DNA of 32,011 nucleotides from Klebsiella pneumoniae. GTDB taxonomy: Bacteria; Pseudomonadota; Gammaproteobacteria; Pseudomonadales; Azotimanducaceae. Below, piece by piece: positions 1 through 8,094 of the stretch. The notes under the pieces were generated by a model. That model saw nothing but the letters and a program-made list of their open reading frames with translations. It had not been told where the DNA came from and searched no databases. Position 1 is the stretch's first letter, and each line of letters opens with the position of its first letter. A program made the position numbers and the translations under genes. Where the stretch lies: contig CAMAVY010000026.1 in the NCBI GenBank assembly GCA_945861675.1, forward strand, positions 1 through 32,011. Direction: 5' to 3'.

Positions 1-2
1 AG

Positions 3-167
3 GCCTGTGCAGACGTGCATCGTCGTGCCGGGCAGGCCACCAGCATGGGCGGCGTGTCCAACGGCGATGTGTTGACTGAAATCTGCCGTCAGCTCGCGGC
101 GCTGCACGAAAAAGTGGAAGCGCTGAGTTCCGGTAATGCAGTGCGTAAGCTCGAAGCGGTTCGCTAG
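3..167 (+). CDS. C-terminal end of an unrecognised protein (5' truncated by window edge)
   Basis: An open frame runs in from the left edge and ends at TAG 165-167, giving about 54 residues. The last part (GGVSNGDVLTEICRQLAALH, then EKVEALSSGNAVRKLEAVR) looks like an amphipathic helix or short coiled coil. It is the only plausible coding frame in this stretch and converges on the tsaD-folB gene with a 65-bp gap. I do not recognise the family. In related genomes this neighbourhood can carry plsY, folK or cca, but nothing visible supports any of those. Confidence 0.5.
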   Translation, partial: ACADVHRRAGQATSMGGVSNGDVLTEICRQLAALHEKVEALSSGNAVRKLEAVR

Positions 168-232
168 CTTTCGTTGCCGCTGACTGCCAGTTCTGCGCAC
201 TGAACTGGCGGGCTTCGCGCCCCGGCAGGTGA

Positions 233-1690
233 TCAGGCCTGTCGGGGTGCAGTTTCTGCCGTCCTTCGGATGCACACGCCGGCCAGCTCGGCGTCGTTGA
301 AGGCTTCCGGCTTCGCAACGCTGACCTCGACGAACGCGACCTGCAGCTCCTGCAGAATGCGTTGCGCAATACATTCGGCCAGGCTTTCTACGAGCTGGAA
401 CTGCTCTGCGGCCGCGTTGATTGCGATCTCGCGCATGCGGGCGTAGTTCGTGATGCCACTGTCGATGTGGTCATGCCCGTGTGTCCAGCGGGCGTCGGTT
501 GCGGCCACGATGTCGAAGCGGATCGGTTGTGGCTTGACGCGTTCATGCGGATGAATGCCGATGATGGCCTGCACCACCAAGCCGCGAATGAACGCCTGAT
601 CGATGCTGTTCGTAAGCACAGGGTCGATCCTGTTCAGCAGCGTTGGCGCTGGCTGCGGCGCATCCGCAATGTGTGGCAACGCCTGCATGTCCCAGCGCGG
701 CATGGCACGTATCACTACGGGCTCTGTCTGGCCGGCACGCAGGCGCAGCCAGCCGGTGTAGGCAATCATGGCGCCGTTGTCTGTGCACAAGTCCAGCGTT
801 GGGCAGTGCAGGCTTGCGCCGACACTGGCCAATGCTGCGTCGAGATGACTGCGCAACAACCGGTTGGCCGACACGCCGCCCGCGATGACGAGACGGGTGC
901 GGCCAGTGTTGTGCAACGCGCGCATGCACTTGGCCGTCAGAGTTTCAACCGCAGCCAGTTGGAACGATGCGGCAAGGTCAGCGCGCTCGGTCGGTGTGGG
1001 TCCGCCTGCACGCTGCAGGTGACGCAACTGGTGCAGCACTGCGGTTTTCAGGCCACTGAAACTGAAGTCGCAGCCGGGGTGGTCGAGCATCGGGCGTGGC
1101 AGCTTGAAGCGCGCGGGATTTCCACTCAAGGCAAGGGTCGCTATCGCCGGGCCACCCGGGTAGCCGAGTTCGAGCAGCTTGGCAGTCTTGTCGAACGCTT
1201 CACCGGCTGCGTCGTCCAGAGATTCGCCGAGCATCCGGTAGTCGCCCGCGCTCTGCACGTCCATGAGCTGGGTGTGGCCGCCGGATACCAACAGCGCCAC
1301 GAACGGGAAGCTGGGCGGATGGGCGGCGAGCATGGGCGCCAGCAGGTGCGCCTCCATGTGGTGGACGCCGAGCGCAGGACGATCAAGGGCGAGTGCAAGC
1401 GTCCGGCCGAACGTGGCACCGACCAGCAGTGCGCCGACGAGTCCCGGGCCGGCGGTGTAGGCGACGCCATCGATGTCCGCTCGACCGCGCGAGCACTGGC
1501 GGAGCAACGTATCCAGTAGAGGGATCAGCCGCTGCAGGTGATCGCGCGAGGCGAGTTCCGGGACGACGCCGCCGAACCGTGCGTGCAGGCTCGTCTGGCT
1601 ATGCAGCACATGCCCCAACAAACCCTGGGCGCTGTCATAGAGCGCGAGGCCGGTTTCGTCGCAGGAGGTTTCGATGCCGAGGACTAGCAT
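233..1690 (-). CDS. tsaD-folB: TsaD-FolB fusion: tRNA t6A37 threonylcarbamoyltransferase + dihydroneopterin aldolase
   Basis: This is one uninterrupted 485-residue frame with two domains. Residues 1-340 are TsaD (Kae1/Gcp), which transfers threonylcarbamoyl to A37 of ANN-decoding tRNAs. Visible motifs are the metal-binding HHMEAH at 110-115, SGGHT at 136-140, [10 protein letters not shown] at 159-168, SFSGLKT at 210-216, GGVSAN at 271-276 and CTDNGAMIA at 302-310. Residues 365-476 are FolB (7,8-dihydroneopterin to 6-hydroxymethyl-dihydropterin). The expected residues are present: E383 in HPHER, Y416 in NYARM, E435 in LVESLAE and K460 in VAKPEA. About 24 residues rich in Pro/Ala join them. The ATG at 1690 has GGAG 11 nt upstream and begins the canonical [13 protein letters not shown]. 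An internal GTG at codon 358 (position 619), with AGGA 8 nt upstream, could also initiate a free FolB. Both enzymes are normally separate; the genes are often neighbours. The gene diverges from rpsU, as in Pseudomonas and E. coli. Confidence 0.93.
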   Translation of the reverse strand: MLVLGIETSCDETGLALYDSAQGLLGHVLHSQTSLHARFGGVVPELASRDHLQRLIPLLDTLLRQCSRGRADIDGVAYTAGPGLVGALLVGATFGRTLALALDRPALGVHHMEAHLLAPMLAAHPPSFPFVALLVSGGHTQLMDVQSAGDYRMLGESLDDAAGEAFDKTAKLLELGYPGGPAIATLALSGNPARFKLPRPMLDHPGCDFSFSGLKTAVLHQLRHLQRAGGPTPTERADLAASFQLAAVETLTAKCMRALHNTGRTRLVIAGGVSANRLLRSHLDAALASVGASLHCPTLDLCTDNGAMIAYTGWLRLRAGQTEPVVIRAMPRWDMQALPHIADAPQPAPTLLNRIDPVLTNSIDQAFIRGLVVQAIIGIHPHERVKPQPIRFDIVAATDARWTHGHDHIDSGITNYARMREIAINAAAEQFQLVESLAECIAQRILQELQVAFVEVSVAKPEAFNDAELAGVCIRRTAETAPRQA

Positions 1691-1883
1691 GGACGACGGT
1701 GCTCCAGGTCGGCCCGCGTGGCCAAGCCTGTCGGTGTTGGCCGGCGGTCGATGTCGGCCGGCTTTCTATGTTGGAGGGCTTTCGACGATGTGCGCGTGGG
1801 GGCGGGATGATCGCAGAACGACTGGTTTGGCTGCATCAGGCAGATTGGGTCGAATTGAGATGCATGAGAGTCAATCTAGTGCT

Positions 1884-1911
1884 TTGCCGCGGCCACTGAT
1901 GCGACTACACT
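1884..1911 (+). promoter_or_regulatory. putative sigma-70 promoter for the rpsU-yqeY-dnaG-rpoD operon
   Basis: TTGCCG at 1884-1889 and TACACT at 1906-1911 are separated by 16 nt and lie about 33 nt upstream of the rpsU ATG. The position suits the main promoter of the macromolecular-synthesis operon. The assignment rests on consensus match only. Confidence 0.45.
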
Positions 1912-1943
1912 CGTCGACCTTTTTCGGGGAGCAGCAGGTTTAC

Positions 1944-2159
1944 ATGCCCACAGTCAAGGTACGGGAGAACGAGCCTTTCGACGTCGCATTGCGCCGTTTC
2001 AAGCGCTCATGCGAGAAGGCCGGTGTCCTGTCCGAGATTCGCCGCCGCGAGTTCTACGAGAAGCCGACATCGATTCGTAAGCGAATGGCAGCTGCGGCTG
2101 TCAAACGCCACATCAAGAAACTGCAGCGTGAGGCCAAGCGGCTGAACGAAAGGCGATAG
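1944..2159 (+). CDS. rpsU: 30S ribosomal protein S21 (bS21)
   Basis: The 71-residue basic protein begins [20 protein letters not shown], the bS21 hallmark, and ends in the Arg/Lys-rich tail typical of the family (71 residues in E. coli). S21 sits on the 30S platform near the anti-Shine-Dalgarno sequence and helps translation initiation. The ATG at 1944 is chosen because it matches the family start and has AGG 6 nt upstream; a longer open frame upstream is not conserved in character. It is the first gene of the macromolecular-synthesis operon, followed after a 290-bp gap by yqeY and then dnaG and rpoD. Confidence 0.98.
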   Translation: MPTVKVRENEPFDVALRRFKRSCEKAGVLSEIRRREFYEKPTSIRKRMAAAAVKRHIKKLQREAKRLNERR

Positions 2160-2201
2160 CCGGGTGGGGTCCCGTTCGGGTCCCCGACAGTTCGGCGCAT
2201 T

Positions 2202-2253
2202 TGGTTCTTTGCCCTGGTTCTTTGCCCTGGTTCTTTGCCCTGGGTCTGGGCCC
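2202..2253 (+). repeat. 13-bp tandem repeat (about 4 copies) between rpsU and yqeY
   Basis: TGGTTCTTTGCCC occurs at 2202-2214, 2215-2227 and 2228-2240, followed by the diverged copy TGGGTCTGGGCCC at 2241-2253. The array runs into CCCAGGAACC and CCCAGGAAC, so CCTGGG/CCCAGG and GGTT/AACC pairs can form an RNA hairpin. No U-run follows, so a classical terminator is not supported, but the structure lies where other bacteria attenuate or process the rpsU transcript. The rest of the 2160-2449 gap holds nothing else recognisable. Confidence 0.85.
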
Positions 2254-2449
2254 AGGAACCTGTGCCCAGGAACATGTGTTGGGGCGCAGGCTTCCCAGTC
2301 TGTTGTCGGCCGGTTCCAGGGGACCAATTGTGCGTAGACAGTCTGAGCGGGTGCAGTCCTGGATACGGCGGGCCCGAGCAGGACGTCCCACGCAGAATTA
2401 CCGCAGGTAAACAGCCCCCGGCACGAAACCGCGGCAGAAAGGTAACGCC

Positions 2450-2902
2450 ATGGCCGATGCTCCGCTGAAGACACGGATTGCTGAAGAAACCAAAGCCACC
2501 ATGCGCGCGCGCGACAGTCGCAAGCTGGGTGTGTTGCGGCTCGTAGCGTCCGAAATCAAACGGCTTGAGGTCGATGAACGTCGTGACCTTACGGATGGCG
2601 ACATTCTGGCCATTCTTGAGCGCATGAATAAACAGCGCAATGACTCGGAGCAGCAGTTCAGAGCTGCACAGCGGGTCGATCTTGCGGATCAGGAAGCGTT
2701 TGAAATTGACGTGATCCGGGCGTTCATGCCGACGCCGCTGTCCGAAACAGAATTGACCGAGCTGGTGCATGCGGCGATTGCCGAATCCGGTGCAACCAGT
2801 GGTCGCGATATGGGGACAGTCATGAATCTGCTGCGCCCGCGTGTCGTCGGGCGTGCGGACATGAAAGGGCTCAGCGCGTTGGTCAAGGCGCAACTCGGCT
2901 GA
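2450..2902 (+). CDS. yqeY: GatB/YqeY domain protein
   Basis: The 150-residue protein begins MADAPLKTRIAEETKATMRA and contains the YqeY patterns LGVLRLVASEIKRLEVDER, RNDSEQQFRAA and the C-terminal RADMKGLSALVKAQLG. The last part is the GatB C-terminal-like helical domain, whose end contacts tRNA in GatB. YqeY is widespread and lies between rpsU and dnaG in many gammaproteobacteria. A link to tRNA or amidotransferase biology is proposed in the literature, but its role is not settled. The ATG is supported by AGAAAGG 8 nt upstream. Length is normal for the family. Confidence 0.95.
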   Translation: MADAPLKTRIAEETKATMRARDSRKLGVLRLVASEIKRLEVDERRDLTDGDILAILERMNKQRNDSEQQFRAAQRVDLADQEAFEIDVIRAFMPTPLSETELTELVHAAIAESGATSGRDMGTVMNLLRPRVVGRADMKGLSALVKAQLG

Positions 2903-2908
2903 GCGTCG

Positions 2909-2961
2909 GCGATCTGCGTCTGCGGATCGCGCGTCAGCATAGATATCGGTATAGATACAGG
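2909..2961 (+). other. yqeY-dnaG spacer: hairpin and 12-bp doublet
   Basis: GCGATC (2909-2914) and GATCGC (2925-2930) form a 6-bp stem with a 10-nt loop just after the yqeY stop. It is followed by an AT-rich near-duplicate, CATAGATATCGG / TATAGATACAGG (2938-2961). The second copy contains a TATAGAT that could act as a -10 for dnaG, but no good -35 precedes it. The function is unknown; mRNA processing between cistrons is one possibility. Confidence 0.35.
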
Positions 2962-3113
2962 CATGCCGTTTCTGTCTTGCACGACAGCGCGCGTTCCTCG
3001 TTCAGCTGAAGCTGGTTCAAGTGAATTCACAGTTCGCGCTTGTGGGCCGCCGGTTCACGGGCGCAGACTGTTTCTTCCCCTGCATTTCGTTGCCGCTTTG
3101 GAGCTGCACACCG

Positions 3114-4928
3114 ATGGCCGGGCGTATCCCGCAAACTTTCATCAATACGCTGCTGGATCGCGTCGATATCGTCGCGGTTGTTGGCGAGTGCGTGTCGTTG
3201 AAGCGCAAAGGCAACAGCTATTGGGGTTGCTGCCCGTTTCACGATGAGAAGTCGCCGTCGTTTCATGTGTTGCCGGAACGCCAGTTCTACAAGTGCTTCG
3301 GTTGTGGTGTCTCAGGTACCGCGCTGTCGTTTGTGATGGCGTACCAGCACCTCGACTTCGTGGAAGCCATCGAACGCCTCGCAAGCACCTGTGGTCTGGA
3401 GGTCCCGCGCGAGGCTTCTGCAAACCCGGCCATTGATCGTGAACGGGAGCAGCTGCTGGCGGTGACGCTTGCGGCCGCCGAGTACTTTCAGCAGAGCCTT
3501 GCCGGCGCAAAGGGCGAGGCAGCGCGCGCGTACCTCGCGCGGCGCGGCGTCAGCCAGGAAGTGATTGCGCGTTTTGGCCTCGGCTACGCGCCCGCCGGAT
3601 GGGATGGGCTGACCAGCGCGCTGAAGCACTTTGGTGTCGACGTGCTGGAGCGCGCCGGTTTGATCGCCCGGAACGAGCGCGGCATCTACGATCGTTTTCG
3701 CGACCGGCTCATGTTTCCGATTCGCAATGGGCGCGGACGCATCATCGGTTTTGGTGGGCGGGTCCTTGATGCGGGCGAGCCGAAATATCTCAATTCACCT
3801 GAGAGCCCGGTGTTTCAGAAGGGGCGCGAGGTCTATGGCCTGCAGGAAGCGCGGCGCGGCGGTTTGCAGAACGGTCAGATTGTGCTGGTTGAGGGCTACA
3901 TGGACGTCGTCGGGCTTGCACAACACGGTGTGACCAACGCCGTCGCGGCGTTGGGCACTGCGACGTCGGCGCATCAACTGGAGCTGTTGCTCAAAGCCGG
4001 CTCAGAGCTGGTCTGCTGCTTCGACGCCGATAAGGCTGGCGACACTGCTGCCTGGCGCGCCTTGGAAACCGTCCTGCCGATGCTCACCGACGACCGTCGG
4101 TTGTCCTTTGTCAGGCTGGCAGATGGTGAGGATCCTGACTCACTTGTGAAGGCGGGTGGTGTCGCGGCCTGGCAGGCGTGCATCGAGCAGCGCCAGCCAT
4201 TTGCAGATTTCTTTTTCGATCAGCTCAGCAAAGGGCTGACGCTTGCGCGGGTAGACGATCGAACCGCGCTCGTACAGCGCGCTGAACCGCTGCTCAGCCG
4301 TATGCCTTCCGGCGTGCGGCAGAGCCTGATGCGCGATCGTCTCAAAGAGCTGGCTCGGCTTTCCTCTGGTGTTGGCGGCGCGAGCAGTGCTCAACACGGC
4401 GCGATAGTCCCGCAGCACAGCGGATCAGCCGGGGCGGATCGTCGTTATGCCTGGCACGCAGGCGCGGCGGGCCCGGCCAGATCGACTGCGAACGCGAGCC
4501 GAACTGCTGGGCGTTCTATTTCACGCGAGGTGCTTGCATTGCTGATTCATGCACCCAGCTTGGCAGATGGCGTTGATCTCCGCTGGCTCAGCGAGCTCGA
4601 CGATCGGCTCGATCCTGTGCTGGGTCTGCTGGCGGAGGTGGTGACCGTCATTCAGCAGAGCCCCGGTGGCGATCTGGGTTTTCTGCTGGGCCATTTTCAC
4701 GGGCATCCACAACAGGCCGACATACAGCGGTTTGTCGCCAACCCGCCGGAACTGCCGCAATCGGAGTGGCGGCCCGCGTTCCTTGCAGGCATACAGGATC
4801 TGCAACGTGGTCGCGGTCGGCGCGTGCCGACGGCGGCGATCGACTCCGATGACGCGCTGAGAGCGCATTTCGAGGCGCAGCAGCGGCGGTCGCTCGAACA
4901 ATCGGAGCAGTCAGGAGTCGGGAGCTAA
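3114..4928 (+). CDS. dnaG: DNA primase DnaG
   Basis: The 604-residue primase synthesises RNA primers at the replication fork with DnaB helicase. The N-terminal CHC2 zinc finger uses C40, H43, C61 and C64 (CCPFHDEKSPSF ... YKCFGCG). The catalytic TOPRIM core shows VEGYMDV, with the acidic Glu, and DADKAGDTAAW, the Asp-rich metal site. The C-terminal third, beginning near the Ala/Ser-rich linker around 4370-4500, is the less conserved DnaB-binding helical domain. The ATG at 3114 starts MAGRIPQTFI, matching the family, and has GGAG 9 nt upstream. The frame is open 31 codons further upstream, but that part is not primase-like. The rpoD start lies 118 bp beyond the stop. Confidence 0.98.
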   Translation: MAGRIPQTFINTLLDRVDIVAVVGECVSLKRKGNSYWGCCPFHDEKSPSFHVLPERQFYKCFGCGVSGTALSFVMAYQHLDFVEAIERLASTCGLEVPREASANPAIDREREQLLAVTLAAAEYFQQSLAGAKGEAARAYLARRGVSQEVIARFGLGYAPAGWDGLTSALKHFGVDVLERAGLIARNERGIYDRFRDRLMFPIRNGRGRIIGFGGRVLDAGEPKYLNSPESPVFQKGREVYGLQEARRGGLQNGQIVLVEGYMDVVGLAQHGVTNAVAALGTATSAHQLELLLKAGSELVCCFDADKAGDTAAWRALETVLPMLTDDRRLSFVRLADGEDPDSLVKAGGVAAWQACIEQRQPFADFFFDQLSKGLTLARVDDRTALVQRAEPLLSRMPSGVRQSLMRDRLKELARLSSGVGGASSAQHGAIVPQHSGSAGADRRYAWHAGAAGPARSTANASRTAGRSISREVLALLIHAPSLADGVDLRWLSELDDRLDPVLGLLAEVVTVIQQSPGGDLGFLLGHFHGHPQQADIQRFVANPPELPQSEWRPAFLAGIQDLQRGRGRRVPTAAIDSDDALRAHFEAQQRRSLEQSEQSGVGS

Positions 4929-4932
4929 TTCT

Positions 4933-4950
4933 GTTCCGCTTACACGGAAC
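4933..4950 (+). promoter_or_regulatory. inverted repeat after dnaG, upstream of rpoD
   Basis: GTTCCG (4933-4938) and CGGAAC (4945-4950) are perfect 6-bp arms around CTTACA, starting 4 nt after the dnaG stop and ending 3 nt before a putative -35. It could be an operator-like site or a short transcript hairpin. There is no U-run to make it a terminator. Confidence 0.35.
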
Positions 4951-4953
4951 TGC

Positions 4954-4981
4954 TTGGTAAGCATCGACCTCAGAACATAAA
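4954..4981 (+). promoter_or_regulatory. putative internal promoter for rpoD
   Basis: TTGGTA (4954-4959) and CATAAA (4976-4981) are spaced by 16 nt. Shifting the -10 by one to ATAAAA gives 17 nt. A separate rpoD promoter near the end of dnaG is common in gammaproteobacteria. The support here is sequence similarity only. Confidence 0.35.
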
Positions 4982-5046
4982 ATGGCCGGCTGGCCCGCAG
5001 GCAGCCGGGGCAACATTCATGCAGAGCGGTTTGGGCAACAACCTTT

Positions 5047-7473
<2,427 letters not shown>

Positions 7474-7517
7474 TTCATTTGCAGCATGCCCGTCCCTCGC
7501 ATGAGCGCGGGCACGCC

Positions 7518-7595
7518 TGGTCGAGCAACTTGGTCGAGCAACTTGGTCGAACAACCTGGTCGAACGACCTTGTCAAACAACTTGGGCGACCAGGT
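7518..7595 (+). repeat. 13-bp tandem repeat (about 6 copies) between rpoD and tRNA-Ile
   Basis: TGGTCGAGCAACT at 7518-7530 and 7531-7543 is followed by TGGTCGAACAACC, TGGTCGAACGACC, TTGTCAAACAACT and TGGGCGACCAGGT, ending at 7595. The array starts 44 bp after the rpoD stop. It has the same 13-bp period and TGGT start as the rpsU-yqeY array but a different core. A GCCCG...CGGGC hairpin (about 7488-7512) precedes it. No U-rich terminator is visible. Confidence 0.9.
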
Positions 7596-7634
7596 GTTTT
7601 GTTGCGTCCTGTCTGCTACTCCGCCATTTGCCCC

Positions 7635-7643
7635 TGCTATAGT
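7635..7643 (+). promoter_or_regulatory. extended -10 promoter element for tRNA-Ile
   Basis: TGCTATAGT (7635-7643) is an extended -10 (TGn plus TATAGT) ending 10 nt before the first tRNA base, leaving a leader of only a few nucleotides. No convincing -35 is seen, which is compatible with an extended -10 promoter. Confidence 0.55.
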
Positions 7644-7653
7644 ACGGGCCTTC

Positions 7654-8010
7654 GGGCCTGTAGCTCAGTTGGTTAGAGCAGGGGTCTCATCTGGAAATGG
7701 TGCGCTCACATCGTGAGGTGTGAGATGAACGGGATGAATTCAGGGAAACCGTAGCAGCAATCGTTCGGTTGGCTGACGGCAATCCTGAGCCAAGCCGGCG
7801 GTACACCGTCGGAAGGTGCAGAGACTACCTGAGGGTTGATCACGCATCGCAGGATGCACATCGAGCACCCTTAATCACAGGCTAGAGCGTCCCGCACCCG
7901 GTGGACGGGCAGTTGTGTACTGCCGGGTGGTGAGATAGTCCACTCCCATTGGAAACGATGGGTGCAAGTGAATCCTTTGGTCGTAGGTTCGAGCCCTACC
8001 AGGCCCACCA
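7654..8010 (+). tRNA. tRNA-Ile(CAU), interrupted by a group I intron
   Basis: The exons are 7654-7690 and 7971-8010; spliced, they give 77 nt including an encoded CCA (8008-8010). The acceptor GGGCCTG pairs with CAGGCCC, the D-stem is GCTC/GAGC and the T-stem GTAGG/CCTAC with loop TTCGAGC. The anticodon CAT is 7688-7690, the last three bases of exon 1. The loop reads CTCATAA after splicing. The body resembles tRNA-Ile2, which reads AUA after lysidine modification of C34, rather than elongator tRNA-Met, and tRNA-Ile(CAU) lies near rpoD in Pseudomonas and E. coli. The anticodon stem is weak: G27-U43, G28-U42, two G-C pairs and U31-U39. A standard scan without intron handling would miss this gene. 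Confidence 0.9.
7691..7970 (+). ncRNA. group I self-splicing intron in the tRNA-Ile anticodon loop (IC3-like, ORF-less)
   Basis: The 280-nt intron follows anticodon U36 and ends in the expected terminal G (7970). The guide GUG at 7700-7702 can pair with exon CAU to form P1 with the U-G splice-site wobble, at the same distance as in the Azoarcus tRNA-Ile intron. Conserved core elements appear in order: P near 7737-7750 (AATTCAGGGAAACC), Q near 7781-7795 (AATCCTGAGCCAAGC), R at 7813-7828 (AAGGTGCAGAGACTAC, containing the G-binding site) and S at 7933-7941 (AGATAGTCC). P7 forms between GACTA in R and TAGTC in S. P9 is a 7-bp stem, 7945-7951/7956-7962, capped by a GAAA tetraloop. A larger P8-type region, about 7829-7932, includes CACCCGG/CCGGGTG. 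No homing endonuclease frame is present. Confidence 0.92.
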
Positions 8011-8023
8011 GGAGGTTCATCGT

Positions 8024-8042
8024 GGCGCGCGCTACACGCGCC
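8024..8042 (+). terminator. hairpin downstream of tRNA-Ile
   Basis: GGCGCG (8024-8029) pairs with CGCGCC (8037-8042) around a 7-nt loop, 14 nt after the CCA end. It is followed by only a short T run (GCGGTTTC). It may end the tRNA transcript or help 3' processing. Confidence 0.35.
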
Positions 8043-8094
8043 GCGGTTTCGAGCAGGCGCCTGCTGTGAGGCTGGCGCAAATTGAGGCACGCGC

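Noticed and set aside
362-1519. A 385-codon plus-strand frame opposite tsaD-folB.
   Set aside because: It is the antisense shadow of two recognisable enzymes and has no protein-like features.
1751-1770. GGCCGGC repeats upstream of tsaD as a terminator or regulator site.
   Set aside because: GCCGGC is self-palindromic and common in GC-rich DNA; no T tract or conserved operator pattern accompanies it.
3021-3113. An upstream in-frame ATG adding 31 residues to DnaG.
   Set aside because: The added residues are unlike any primase N-terminus, and ATG 3114 has a good ribosome-binding site and the family start.
7518-7595. The 13-bp array (and the array at 2202-2253) as a CRISPR.
   Set aside because: The units are contiguous with no unique spacers, and the units are too short and diverged.
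7654-7690. A truncated or pseudo tRNA at the rpoD 3' end.
   Set aside because: The missing half lies at 7971-8010 and restores every stem, with group I intron features between.
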